From JAWXBT01 sp964523015 (GTDB taxonomy: Bacteria; Bdellovibrionota_C; UBA2361; J135), in assembly GCA_964523015.1 (NCBI GenBank), contig CAZFXN010000014.1:1-48993 (forward strand): a stretch of DNA of 48,993 nt, in the 5' to 3' direction. Shown one piece after another: positions 23,673-32,498 of the stretch; position 1 is the first letter of the stretch; each line of letters begins with the position of its first letter. A program made the position numbers and the translations under genes. A model generated the notes under the pieces. It saw nothing but the letters and a program-made list of their open reading frames with translations, searched no databases and had not been told where the DNA came from.

Positions 23673-26176
23673 ATCTTACTCTCAACATCCTCTCCTAAAG
23701 CCTTACCTTCTTTTTCAAGAGCGGTATCAAGAGTAAATCTACCTTTAGCTAACGCTTTGTTAGCCTCATTTAAATCATCCTCAGCTTTATTAAGTCCCTC
23801 TTTTAACGACTCTACCTCATCGGAGTTAGCAGCCTCAGCTTTTATTAAATCGTCTTTTGCTTTCTCATATGTAACTGTGCACTTCTCAAATTCTTTCTCA
23901 GAATGTTTGACCCTTGATTCTGCTTTTGCAACTTTATCCATAGCAGAGGCAATTTCACCATGTTTGCCCTCATCGGGCTCAGAGGTAAGTTCAATATCCT
24001 GAGCCGCAAGTACCATCGCTAAAACAGGAATTTTATTTACTAAATCATCAAGAGAGGTTTCATCAATTCCAATTGGACCATCATCTTTTAATCGAAATGG
24101 AGCAAAGACAAGGGAACTTTTAGATGAAAATTGTATGATAATCTCATTTGAAATAGTTTCAACTACCTCTACCTCTGCGTCTATACGAACATCACTCAGC
24201 ATCTCATTAATCTGTGTGATTCTATCCTGCTCAACTTGTGCTGAATGAACTGCAGCTAAGACTCTAATTTCAGCCCCAGACCATTCGGGCGTCCGAGTCA
24301 TAAGATAGGCGAGCATTAGATTAAGTTTAGAGGTAGCGTCATCTCGCCACCAAACATCTATTCTTGTTCTGGCACTACTATCTAAAGAGAGTTTTTTAAA
24401 AGTATCGCTCCCTGTTGCTAGGACAACGACATTACAACCAAACCGAACAGATCCCCGTAGAAATTTTCCATATGACTTTAAGCCTTCTATTCCTTTCTCC
24501 CCCTTATCTTGATCATACCAATTTAGAAGTATTGTATTGGCTCTAATAGGTCCTAATCCAGCAGCCTGAAGTAACACTGGAAAGCCAACTTCCCCGTTAC
24601 TGAAATTTACTACTAAAGCAAAAGCATCAAGCTCACGGTCCTCTATCTCTTTCCTTAACTCCTCCTCCATCTCTAACCGTTTTTTACGAACAAGAGCACC
24701 CTCTCCCTCTAAAATTCTTACCGCAGTAGTAACTCCACTACCTCCCTCTATCCAAGATGCGAATCTTATAATTCTCTCTCTTCTCTCTAGATTATCGCTA
24801 AAAGCAAGGATAACTGGCCTCCAATCTCGCGAGTGCTCAAGTTCATATGACATCTTGAATAAATTTGCCCGGATTCTTTGGAATCGATTTGATCGTGAAC
24901 TATCAGCCCACCTTTCAGGATGATCACTACTTTTAATGTATTGATATATGGCCATTAAGAATACGAAAGACACTACTCCCGCAGTTGGATCAATTGCTAA
25001 AATCGCACCAAGACAACCTAATCCGCCAAGTAAACTTACGCGCGGATGATACCAACGAAATCGTGGCCTAAAAGATGGGCTCTTTGAACTAGCCTCATAG
25101 TAGGTGGCGTAATTTAAAAGTCCGTACGAAAGGAGGAAAAACATTGTAACAATAGGAGCAATTAGATTTAAATCCCCTATTAACACCGTAAAAATTGCAA
25201 TGACGGCGGCAAGCAAAACTCCCCGACGTGGATTAGATGTGGGGCCAGCTCCAACTGCAAATGGATTAAGTATCTTAAAGATTCGATCAGAGGCAAGAGA
25301 TTGCAAGATACGTGGGGCTCCTAAAAATGAAGCGAGTGCAGATGAAAGAGTTGCGCAGATTACACCCGCATCAACCATAAAAGGGAAAAGCGAAATTTTG
25401 CGCATGGCATTATAATCAGCCACCAAGTCAGCTCCAGACATTGCACCTGCCAACACGAATGCAACACCTATATAGATCAACCAAGACAATCCAACGGCAA
25501 CAAAAGTCCCAAGTGGTAAGCTTTTACCAGGGTCTTTAAGATCCCCTGACATGCTAACCCCTTGAGTAAAACCAGTGACGGCTGGGAAAAATAAGGCGAA
25601 AAGTACCCAAAATGGAGTGACTCCTGCAGGAGCCCATCCGTTAGTAAATATTTCTCCATTCCACTTTTCAAACCCACCAATAAAGAAAGTAATTATCGCT
25701 AAGGTAAGAACTGACATAATTACATACTGTAATTTTGTCGCCCAATCAGAACCGAGCCAAGCAAAGATAAATAGGATCGATAGTGCGATAAAGGCAGCAA
25801 TCTGTGGTAAGGCTTGATCAGTACTGCCAATGACGGCTGATAACGCCTCTCCAAAACCGATTACATAAAAAGCGATTGAAACTGATTGAGCTAGAAAAAG
25901 AACGACCCCTATGGCTCCACCAAATTCTACCCCTAACGTTCGTGAAATTAGATAGTAATCACCGCCCGCTTTTACGCGAAAATTTGTTGCAATCGCCGAG
26001 AGGGAAAATGTGGTACAGACAGAGATCAGATTAGCTAAGCATATAATCATTATTGCTCTAAGTAGTCCTGCCTCTCCTACGATAAAACCGACACGCAAAA
26101 ATAGGATAATACCAAGTATGGTTAAGACACTCGGGGTAAAAACTCCGGCAAATGTTCCTAGTTTTTTCTCTTTCAT
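23669..26176 (-). CDS. Cation-chloride cotransporter-like / APC-superfamily permease
   Basis: The product of about 835 residues has 12 helices in residues 1-420, of the SLC12/APC type: GTFAGVFTPSVLTILGIILFLRVGFIVGEAG, VKAGGDYYLISRTLGVEFGGAIG and LGAPRILQSLASDRIF. A cytosolic domain of about 300 residues follows, as in cation-chloride cotransporters. The last 80 residues are a charged coiled coil (MDKVAKAESRVKHSEKEFEK through DDLNEANKALAKGRF). I use ATG 26176; a TTG nine bases earlier is also in frame. The substrate is unknown; K+/Cl- or amino acids are the family options. It is the first gene of the lipid-related operon. Confidence 0.85.
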   Translation of the reverse strand: MKEKKLGTFAGVFTPSVLTILGIILFLRVGFIVGEAGLLRAIMIICLANLISVCTTFSLSAIATNFRVKAGGDYYLISRTLGVEFGGAIGVVLFLAQSVSIAFYVIGFGEALSAVIGSTDQALPQIAAFIALSILFIFAWLGSDWATKLQYVIMSVLTLAIITFFIGGFEKWNGEIFTNGWAPAGVTPFWVLFALFFPAVTGFTQGVSMSGDLKDPGKSLPLGTFVAVGLSWLIYIGVAFVLAGAMSGADLVADYNAMRKISLFPFMVDAGVICATLSSALASFLGAPRILQSLASDRIFKILNPFAVGAGPTSNPRRGVLLAAVIAIFTVLIGDLNLIAPIVTMFFLLSYGLLNYATYYEASSKSPSFRPRFRWYHPRVSLLGGLGCLGAILAIDPTAGVVSFVFLMAIYQYIKSSDHPERWADSSRSNRFQRIRANLFKMSYELEHSRDWRPVILAFSDNLERRERIIRFASWIEGGSGVTTAVRILEGEGALVRKKRLEMEEELRKEIEDRELDAFALVVNFSNGEVGFPVLLQAAGLGPIRANTILLNWYDQDKGEKGIEGLKSYGKFLRGSVRFGCNVVVLATGSDTFKKLSLDSSARTRIDVWWRDDATSKLNLMLAYLMTRTPEWSGAEIRVLAAVHSAQVEQDRITQINEMLSDVRIDAEVEVVETISNEIIIQFSSKSSLVFAPFRLKDDGPIGIDETSLDDLVNKIPVLAMVLAAQDIELTSEPDEGKHGEIASAMDKVAKAESRVKHSEKEFEKCTVTYEKAKDDLIKAEAANSDEVESLKEGLNKAEDDLNEANKALAKGRFTLDTALEKEGKALGEDVESKI

Positions 26177-26284
26177 TAAGTACAATTATAATTAAGCGTG
26201 GAATCTTTGAACAAAAAAATAATAGGACTTCGATCTGGTTAATGCCAGTCTTTTAAATGTCGTTACAATATAGTTATTTAAAAA

Positions 26285-26360
26285 TGGCTGGGCGGGGTGG
26301 ACTCGAACCACCGACCTCACGGGTAACAGCCGCGTGCTCTTCCAGCTAAGCTACCGCCCA
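26285..26360 (-). tRNA. tRNA-Asn (anticodon GTT)
   Basis: Read on the minus strand, the gene folds fully. The acceptor stem is TGGGCGG / CCGCCCA, with a D-arm AGCTTAGCTGGAAGAGC. The anticodon stem CGCGG / CCGTG closes on the loop CTGTTAC, giving anticodon GTT. The T-arm is GGTGG-TTCGAGT-CCACC. The discriminator is G and the 3' CCA is encoded. The total is 76 bases. It lies upstream of the cotransporter gene on the same strand. Confidence 0.95.
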
Positions 26361-26660
26361 ATAATTGGATCAAATACAGTTAATTATAGTTACCATCGGC
26401 AGGAAAATTAAAATTCTTGCCTACTTGGTTGAGATAAATGTTATAGGATATGCTATTTAGAAACTTTTTTACCCGCTAGAGCGGGTTATTATTATTGAAG
26501 AAAGAAGGAATATAAGTGCAAACAGTTAACATTCAACTATCTTAAACTCACATTGACACCTGGTCAATGTAGTTCTGCTCTAACTGCTACAACACATTAT
26601 GACTTGACATTTTACGTTTTAAAACCCCCTTTAAAGGAAAGGTGGTAAAATTGATGTTAA
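26361..26660. other. 300-bp gap with two short hairpins
   Basis: No gene is seen. It holds the tRNA promoter, a hairpin ACCCGCT-AG-AGCGGGT (26471-26486) followed by TATTATTATT on the plus strand, and a perfect 8-bp hairpin ACATTGAC-ACCTG-GTCAATGT (26550-26570). Either could be a remnant terminator or operator. Confidence 0.4.
26383..26388 (-). promoter_or_regulatory. Probable -10 box of tRNA-Asn
   Basis: A perfect TATAAT reads on the minus strand about 23 bases before the 5' end of the tRNA. The -35 region is weak (TTAATT-like at 17-base spacing). Confidence 0.45.
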
Positions 26661-27175
26661 TCAGATCAGAAACAGCTCTTTTAGAGCTTGTCGCCATGGC
26701 ATAACACGTATTCCATCATCGAGAACTCTTTCTCTTTGCTCATTACAGACAACCCAGGCCTCTTCGTGCCGAATGGACTGCTTTAAGTTTCTCAGACTTG
26801 TAGTATGTTCCGAAAGAATGCTTGAGCTCGACTTAATCTCTATTAAGATTTTTTTCTTACCGGGCTTTTGAACAATTAAATCAATCTCAGCACCATCTTT
26901 AGTTCTCAGATAATAGAAGCGAAAATCCTTTTCGTGGTAACTGTTTAATCTGAAACATTCACAGATTATCCATTGCTCAAAAAAGGGTTCCTTGAATACG
27001 CTTCTTCTTGATCGGGATCTAAGAGATCTACTAACAAGACATTTTTAGGCACAGCTGGAACTAAGCTATATGTATCGCTAAATGTATCGCTAAGTAGGGT
27101 TGTCTTGCCGGTTCCACGGGCCCCGAACAAGAAAAAGCTATGTTTTTGTGGTAGGTTACATATTCGCTCGACCAT
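26661..27175 (-). pseudogene. AAA-family ATPase with DUF4143, internally deleted
   Basis: The N-terminus, from ATG 27175, reads MVERICNLPQKHSFFLFGARGTGKTTLLSDTF, a P-loop AAA start, then LLVDLLDPDQEEAYSRNPF. The frame then ends at 26966. The C-terminal DUF4143-like nuclease-fold part follows one frame over: FFEQWIICECFRLN, FYYLRTKDGAEIDLIVQKPG, KKKILIEIKSS, ending at TGA 26661-26663. About 170 of the usual 380-400 residues remain. The middle, including most of the ATPase domain, is deleted with a frameshift at the joint (about 26985). These proteins are common, often decaying accessory genes. Confidence 0.75.
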
Positions 27176-27254
27176 ACTCCGGAATTGTCCGCCAAAAACG
27201 GAATGATTTCTTTAGTTAGGCGAGTGTTAAAAATCAATTACTCTAAAAAATCTC

Positions 27255-27283
27255 TTGACCTTGTTCTAGTATTTTTGTATATC
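27255..27283 (+). promoter_or_regulatory. Probable promoter of lexA-recA
   Basis: TTGACC, 17 bases, then TATATC, 44 bases before the lexA ATG. An AT-rich stretch (ATATAAATATAG) extends the -10 region. An SOS operator should overlap it since LexA usually represses itself, but I see no clear known LexA box. Confidence 0.45.
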
Positions 27284-27326
27284 ATATAAATATAGCTCTT
27301 AAGGGCTCAAATAATATAAGTAGCAA

Positions 27327-27962
27327 ATGACTATGAAAAACGAAAACTATAAATCAAGCACTTTAGCCCCTGTACAGAGGCAAACTCTTGAATATTTAAG
27401 GAGTTTTATCTCTGAAAATGGCTTTGGGCCAACTTTAAAAGATATTGCTGAGTTTATTGGGGTGAAATCACCATCGACAGCTCACTTTCATCTCGAACGG
27501 TTAGAGGCCAAGGGATTTATTAAGCGTGGGGAAGAGGGCGGCATTGAGCTTATTGAAGCATATTTGCCTGAATTGGGACCAACGGCTGTGCCTCTTGTTG
27601 GTGTTATCGCTGCCGGTATGCCGATTGAGGCGATCGAGCGTGGCTCCATGATGATAGACATTCCGACTAGTATGGTCGGGGGGCGTGGCGAGGTCTTTTG
27701 TCTTGAAGTTAGTGGCGACTCCATGATTGATGCTCATATATGTGATGGTGATGTAGTTGTTATTAAAAAACAGGACGTGGCTAATGACGGCGAAATAATT
27801 GTTGCACTTTTAGATGATGGATCAGCAACTTTAAAAACTTATAGACGATTAAAGAGTGGAAAGGTGATGTTAGTTCCAGCTAATCCAGCCTTAAAGCCAA
27901 TTACCCTTGATGGAGTTACTATCCAGGGAAAAGTAATCGGCATAATTCGTGAGCTACATTGA
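27327..27962 (+). CDS. lexA: LexA repressor
   Basis: LexA represses SOS genes and cleaves itself when bound to RecA filaments. The 211-residue product has an N-terminal winged helix (RQTLEYLRSFISENGFGPTLKDIAEFIGVKSPSTAHFHLERLEAKG). The Ala96-Gly97 cleavage site lies in VIAAGMP. The serine protease dyad is Ser132 in VSGDSMIDA and Lys170 in ATLKTYR. No ribosome binding site is clear before either ATG (27327 or 27333). It lies 65 bases upstream of recA, probably in one operon, so the SOS regulator and its co-protease would be induced together. Confidence 0.95.
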   Translation: MTMKNENYKSSTLAPVQRQTLEYLRSFISENGFGPTLKDIAEFIGVKSPSTAHFHLERLEAKGFIKRGEEGGIELIEAYLPELGPTAVPLVGVIAAGMPIEAIERGSMMIDIPTSMVGGRGEVFCLEVSGDSMIDAHICDGDVVVIKKQDVANDGEIIVALLDDGSATLKTYRRLKSGKVMLVPANPALKPITLDGVTIQGKVIGIIRELH

Positions 27963-28027
27963 CAAGAGCTACATTAATTAGTTTAAATTTTAACTTTAGA
28001 TAAGCAGTAAAGAGAGAGGTATATAAT

Positions 28028-29218
28028 ATGGATGCAATAGATAAAAAAAATGCGTTAGAAGCAGCACTCGGTCAGCTTGAGAAAACTTACGGTCAGGGTA
28101 CCATCATGAAGCTTGGTGCTGATGGCATTAGTAAAAAGATTGATACATTTCCAACTGGCTCATTAGGGCTAGATATTGCGCTTGGAATTGGAGGTATTCC
28201 AAGGGGCCGTATCATAGAAATTTTTGGACCTGAGTCTTCAGGTAAGACAACTTTGGCTCTACACATTGCTGCCGAAGTGCAAAAAATGAAAGGAAACGTA
28301 GTTTTCATTGATGCTGAGCATGCCCTTGATGTCGGCTATGCTAAAAAATTAGGTGTTGATACTAGCTCACTTCTTGTCAGCCAACCTGACTGTGGAGAGC
28401 AAGCACTTGAAATTTGTGAAACTCTTGTATCATCTGGATCGGTAGATCTTGTGGTCATTGATTCAGTGGCAGCACTTGTTCCAAAAGCTGAAATCGATGG
28501 CGAGATGGGGGATCTGCAACCTGGTATGCAGGCTCGATTAATGAGTAAGGCTTTAAGGAAGCTTACCGCAATCACTTCGCGATCAAATACTGTCATCCTA
28601 TTTATTAACCAGATCCGAATGAAGATCGGAGTAATGTTTGGGTCGCCTGAAACCACTAGTGGAGGCAATGCGCTGAAATTTTATTCCTCTGTCAGAATGG
28701 ATATTAGAAGGATCGGAGCTATTAAAGATGGCGAAGGTGTGACTGGCAATAGAACTAGGGTTAAGATCGTTAAAAATAAAGTCGCTCCTCCATTTAAAGA
28801 GGTTGAGTTTGATATTATCTTTAACGAAGGAATTAGTCAGCTTGGGGAATTAATTGATCTTGGTGCTACCCATGGAATCGTTGATAAGATGGGTGCCTGG
28901 TTTGCATTTAAAGGTGAGAAACTCGGTCAAGGTAGAGAGAATGCAAAGATCTACCTAAAAGAGCATCCTGAGATAGCACTTGAGATCAGAAACTTAATCC
29001 TTTCTACGCTTGGAATTACAGCGGATGCTGCCGAAAGTAGCAAAAAGGGGAAAGAGGTTGTAGCAAAAGTAGAGGCTGCGGCTACTGACAGTAAAGTGAT
29101 TGACCTAAAGTCAAAGTCAGATGATGCAGATAAGAAATCTGCTAAAAAGGGTCGAGGATCCAAGTCAGATGAGATATTGCTTGAGGAAGAAGCTGCAGTT
29201 GCAGCTGAATTAAACTAA
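28028..29218 (+). CDS. recA: RecA recombinase
   Basis: RecA forms filaments on single-stranded DNA, drives strand exchange and triggers LexA cleavage. The 396-residue product has the Walker A motif GPESSGKTT (from residue 67), VVFIDAEHALD with the catalytic Glu, VDLVVIDSVAALVPKAE as Walker B, and loop L1 around EIDGEMGDLQPGMQARLMSKALRKLT. NTVILFINQIRMKIGVMFGSPETTSGGNALKFY spans to L2. The tail is long, first Lys/Ala-rich then acidic (RGSKSDEILLEEEAAVAAELN). AGAGAGG precedes the ATG. Confidence 0.97.
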   Translation: MDAIDKKNALEAALGQLEKTYGQGTIMKLGADGISKKIDTFPTGSLGLDIALGIGGIPRGRIIEIFGPESSGKTTLALHIAAEVQKMKGNVVFIDAEHALDVGYAKKLGVDTSSLLVSQPDCGEQALEICETLVSSGSVDLVVIDSVAALVPKAEIDGEMGDLQPGMQARLMSKALRKLTAITSRSNTVILFINQIRMKIGVMFGSPETTSGGNALKFYSSVRMDIRRIGAIKDGEGVTGNRTRVKIVKNKVAPPFKEVEFDIIFNEGISQLGELIDLGATHGIVDKMGAWFAFKGEKLGQGRENAKIYLKEHPEIALEIRNLILSTLGITADAAESSKKGKEVVAKVEAAATDSKVIDLKSKSDDADKKSAKKGRGSKSDEILLEEEAAVAAELN

Positions 29219-29257
29219 GATATTCTCTCCTTTGCAGCAAAGTTCATGTACTCTTTT

Positions 29258-29289
29258 GGCACCTTATGATCGTAAGATCATAAGGTGCC
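29258..29289. repeat. 14-bp perfect hairpin with GTAA loop after recA
   Basis: GGCACCTTATGATC (29258-29271), loop GTAA, GATCATAAGGTGCC (29276-29289). It lies 40 bases past the recA stop. No T-tract follows on the plus strand, so it is not a classic intrinsic terminator. It ends 13 bases before the ATG I favour for the next gene and contains a GTG in that frame. Confidence 0.7.
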
Positions 29290-29302
29290 ATCTGTGTTAA
29301 AT

Positions 29303-30277
29303 ATGAGTGAATTACCAAAAGATTATAAAGAGCATCTCCTTTCATTTTATGATGAAGCAATAGTTGATGATATAATTTCATCTTTTGTAGTTAAGCCAAC
29401 CACTTTTAGGATCAATACTATCAAAGCTCCTGAAGGTGAGGTTCTTACTCATTTAAGGAATGATGGATTTGAACTTCAACCCTACGATCCCGTCCCTAGT
29501 GCCTACATTTTATTAAACAAAACAAAACGAGAATTAACGAGCCATGAACTACACACGTGCGGGAAAATCTATATTCAAAGCCTAGCCAGTATGATGCCCG
29601 TCTTAGCGCTTAATCCTCTCCCTGGGGAAATTATTTTAGATCTCACTGCCGCCCCTGGTAGTAAAACTTCTCAGATTGCTGCATTAATGAAAAGAGAGGG
29701 AGAGCTCGTAGCTAATGATAATAATAAATCTAGATTTTTTAGGTTAAAAAGAAACTTAGAGTTACAAGGTTGTTTTAGTGAAAACGATAATTTTTTAAAA
29801 CTTAGATTAGAGCACGGAGTAAAACTTTGTAGAGAATATAAAAGTTATTTTGATAAAATCTTACTTGATGCACCCTGTAGTGCTGAATCAAGATTTATTA
29901 TAGGAAATGAAAAAACATTTGGATATTGGAAAAAAAAGAAGATGGCAGAAAATGCAAAAAGACAGAGAACTTTATTATTAGCGGCACTTGGTTCACTAAA
30001 ACCAGGTGGTACTCTTATCTACTCTACCTGTACGATCTCACCTGAAGAGAATGAAGGAGTAATTTCGTGGGTCCTAGGTAAGTCAGATCTGCAATTAGCC
30101 ATTGAGCCTGTTTTAAATTTGGAATCAAAAGTAGATCGTCTTAGGCCAGTAACGCGATTGAAAGATAAGGATTTGTCATATCAAGTTAACAATTCTTTTA
30201 GAATCAAACCAAATCAGGAGATTGAGAGTTTTTTCATAGCAAAAATACGAAATTTAGCTACATCCGAAGTTAGCTAA
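29303..30277 (+). CDS. RNA m5C methyltransferase of the RsmB/NSUN family
   Basis: This is a SAM-dependent enzyme that methylates carbon 5 of cytosine in rRNA or tRNA, about 325 residues. Motif I is LDLTAAPGSKTSQIAALM. Motif IV is KILLDAPCSAESRFI and motif VI is LIYSTCTISPEENEGVISWVL. The two conserved Cys (in APCS and STCT) are the base-release and nucleophile residues. The N-terminus has the FRINTIKAP element seen in this family, without an N-terminal NusB domain. I prefer ATG 29303 because the upstream GTG (29285) lies inside a 14-bp hairpin. The target base is unknown. Confidence 0.88.
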   Translation: MSELPKDYKEHLLSFYDEAIVDDIISSFVVKPTTFRINTIKAPEGEVLTHLRNDGFELQPYDPVPSAYILLNKTKRELTSHELHTCGKIYIQSLASMMPVLALNPLPGEIILDLTAAPGSKTSQIAALMKREGELVANDNNKSRFFRLKRNLELQGCFSENDNFLKLRLEHGVKLCREYKSYFDKILLDAPCSAESRFIIGNEKTFGYWKKKKMAENAKRQRTLLLAALGSLKPGGTLIYSTCTISPEENEGVISWVLGKSDLQLAIEPVLNLESKVDRLRPVTRLKDKDLSYQVNNSFRIKPNQEIESFFIAKIRNLATSEVS

Positions 30278-30402
30278 CTAACTCTAATATCAAGAGAAAG
30301 CTTCTGGGTAAAATTTTCACTCCTATATCACTATATCTTTAGTGGCACTCATATCTATATTAAGCGGGAAAAGGTAAGGAAGAGACAATTATATTTTCTA
30401 AG

Positions 30403-31344
30403 ATGTCTCTTATGCTCATTAGAACTACAGGTGAAGTAGCTCCTAACATTTATCTTATAACATTAGGAACTTCCTGCTCGTACGTCGCTGGTAGAAACTC
30501 TCTTACAATGTTTGATGCTTGCCTGAGTGCTCAAGTGCCAATTTATCTTAAAAGACTAAACTCTATCGGACTTATTTTAGAGCGAGTTTCAACAATCTTT
30601 ATTACTCATCTACATGCTGATCGAATTGGAGCCATCCCATATTTTAGGAAAGTAAATCCTCACATTAAACTGATTACTACTCCTTTAGTCGAATCAGAAT
30701 TGCATAAGTTCGAAACTATTGAGAGGATTTTTAATGAGGATAAAGAACTAAGCTCTAAGATCTTAAGTAAGGAAACTACAACTAAACTTTCACTTGATGA
30801 GTATAAAGAGCTATTCTCAGTTTCATCAACAGTGCATGAAGGAGATCTGCTCCAAATAGAAAATGGAATGAGTGTTCGAGTAATTTCAGCACCAGGCCAT
30901 ACAAGAGAGTCTGTATGTTATATAGTGCAGCCTCAACAATATTTGATAGTTGATGAAGGATTTGGTTACTTCAAAATCCGTGGATTTACATCTTCAGGGG
31001 CTGAATATTCGCTAGAGCAAAATAAAAAAACACTATCAAAAATACTTACTTTAGATCTTAATGGATTATGTTTACCGAATACTGGCGTTATCACAGGAAA
31101 CTTAATTCGAAAGCATATTAACAATGTGTTATCCAATACTCATGGAATGCTAAGTGAATGTATCGAGGCTTTTAAAATTGGAATGAAGGAAGAAGAGATA
31201 AAGTTAGGCGTTCAAAATTCATTTTATACCGATGAAGGGAATGATCCTCTTTTTAGTCATAACCTAGGTCGTACCTTTAATGCCATTTGGCCGATGATAA
31301 AGAAGGAGTGCTTAGTGGATGAGGTAGATGAGATTAAAAATTGA
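30403..31344 (+). CDS. MBL-fold metallo-hydrolase with altered metal motif
   Basis: The 313-residue protein has the metallo-beta-lactamase fold. TIFITHLHADRIGAIPYF is motif 2, but it reads H69-x-H71-x-D73-R74 where the family has His at the last position. ISAPGHTRESVCYIV (His166) and LIVDEGFGYF (Asp184) supply the other ligands. The C-terminal part (GVITGNLIRKHINNVL) is helical. Losing one zinc-2 ligand may change metal content or activity. It could be a thioesterase or glyoxalase-II-like hydrolase; the substrate is unknown. Confidence 0.8.
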   Translation: MSLMLIRTTGEVAPNIYLITLGTSCSYVAGRNSLTMFDACLSAQVPIYLKRLNSIGLILERVSTIFITHLHADRIGAIPYFRKVNPHIKLITTPLVESELHKFETIERIFNEDKELSSKILSKETTTKLSLDEYKELFSVSSTVHEGDLLQIENGMSVRVISAPGHTRESVCYIVQPQQYLIVDEGFGYFKIRGFTSSGAEYSLEQNKKTLSKILTLDLNGLCLPNTGVITGNLIRKHINNVLSNTHGMLSECIEAFKIGMKEEEIKLGVQNSFYTDEGNDPLFSHNLGRTFNAIWPMIKKECLVDEVDEIKN

Positions 31345-31346
31345 AA

Positions 31347-32498
31347 TTACCAATTCAACTTTACCCAAGTCATTGCATGATCTGATGCCTGTGAAAATTC
31401 ATATAAAAGACCACTGTCATAGTCCCCTTCTGAATCAAAAGTCTGCCTAGCAAATCTGAGTGTATTTGCAGGAGCAATGATATCATCTAACCAAGAGAAC
31501 TCTTTTTTATATTTGTGAGTTCCTGGCAAAAGACCCGCCTGAGGATCGGTAGTTAAAAGACTATAAAGAAGTTGTGGATTAGAAGATCCTACCTGACAAA
31601 TAGGGACTCCTCTCTTACTCAATCTACAAACACCCTCTTCTTGAAATTGCCGTAACCTAACTGTCCCCTCCAAAAGTCTTGCACTGGCCATATCACGATT
31701 ACTATTTCTATCTCCTATCAGAACCAAAAGAGTATCCCCACTTTCTATGGTGGTCTTATGTCGAGTCTCAATAATTCGACGTAAGGCCTCGGCCATCTCC
31801 ATTCTGTATGTTTCCCAACCTGATTTAGATGGATCTTTTGTCGAATTAGCCTGTGATTTAAAATGAAAATTGATAAGGGTAACTATTTTTGGATATGAGC
31901 TTCCTCTCTCTTTAACCTGCAATTGAAGTTCCAATGGTCCTCGAGAAAATAATCTAGGTTTTTGTTCAGCAGTTAACTTAGGTAACTCCACTTTATAGTA
32001 TGAAACTTTATTCAAAACTTCGACCCGATCAATCGCTACTAAATATCCAACTCGTAGATTTGAATCGTTAGTTGGGCCAACAATTGACCTATAAAAACGG
32101 TTAGTTTTTTTTCGAACTGCTTTGGCCAGATTCTCTAGCGCAGTTATCGCAGATTTTTCATCTCGTGCTAAAACTTCCTGTACCGCAACAACATCACAAT
32201 TCATCTTTGCTATCCGAGAAGCTAAATCATCCTCTTTACGCCAAAAACGCTGTTCATTGGAGGTAGGATTCCTGATCAGATAATCACGAACCACCCCATA
32301 ATTTTGTAAATTTTGCCCACACAAAGTTAACTCGGGCACTCCCCTAAGATCCTGTCCTGTTTCTGGGACATAAGTTCCAAATTCAGAGTAGGCGGGTTTC
32401 GGTGCGAAACAATACGCAATAAACAAGGAATATAAGAAAATTCGTTGCAATTTATTTAGCGGTTTATTTATCAGTTTATTTATCAGTTTATTTATCAT
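31347..32498 (-). CDS. Secreted endonuclease/exonuclease/phosphatase-family protein
   Basis: An exported EEP-fold phosphodiesterase of about 383 residues. Active-site elements are CGQNLQNYG, CDVVAVQEVLA (catalytic Glu), LINFHFKSQAN, VLIGDRNSNRD (GD-N), WLDDIIAP and ASDHAMTWV (terminal Asp-His). I set the start at ATG 32498, since the longer frame to 32603 lies inside the RuvC-like gene and would bury the signal sequence (LQRIFLYSLFIAYCFAPKPAYS). The first codons are a 12-bp repeat encoding INKL three times. It overlaps the upstream gene by 11 bases. It might cut extracellular DNA or a phospholipid or sugar phosphodiester. Confidence 0.85.
   Translation of the reverse strand: MINKLINKLINKPLNKLQRIFLYSLFIAYCFAPKPAYSEFGTYVPETGQDLRGVPELTLCGQNLQNYGVVRDYLIRNPTSNEQRFWRKEDDLASRIAKMNCDVVAVQEVLARDEKSAITALENLAKAVRKKTNRFYRSIVGPTNDSNLRVGYLVAIDRVEVLNKVSYYKVELPKLTAEQKPRLFSRGPLELQLQVKERGSSYPKIVTLINFHFKSQANSTKDPSKSGWETYRMEMAEALRRIIETRHKTTIESGDTLLVLIGDRNSNRDMASARLLEGTVRLRQFQEEGVCRLSKRGVPICQVGSSNPQLLYSLLTTDPQAGLLPGTHKYKKEFSWLDDIIAPANTLRFARQTFDSEGDYDSGLLYEFSQASDHAMTWVKLNW
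32460..32495 (-). repeat. Three tandem 12-bp units at an EEP gene start
   Basis: On the minus strand, ATAAATAAACTG is repeated twice and once more with CCG at its end, directly after the ATG. It encodes INKL-INKL-INKP and also contains the stop codon of the RuvC-like gene (DK then TAA). Unit number changes would keep the frame and lengthen the positively charged n-region of the signal peptide. Confidence 0.85.

Noticed and set aside
26285..27175. Genomic island inserted at tRNA-Asn
   Set aside because: No integrase and no second copy of the tRNA 3' end was seen in the window; one decayed ATPase gene is too little evidence.
27327..27962. Phage-type repressor instead of LexA
   Set aside because: The LexA helix-turn-helix, the Ala-Gly cleavage site and the Ser/Lys dyad are all present, recA follows directly, and no phage genes are near.
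29258..29289. Hairpin after recA as an intrinsic terminator
   Set aside because: No T-tract follows on the plus strand, and the minus strand has A-rich sequence after the stem, so the classic form is missing in both directions.
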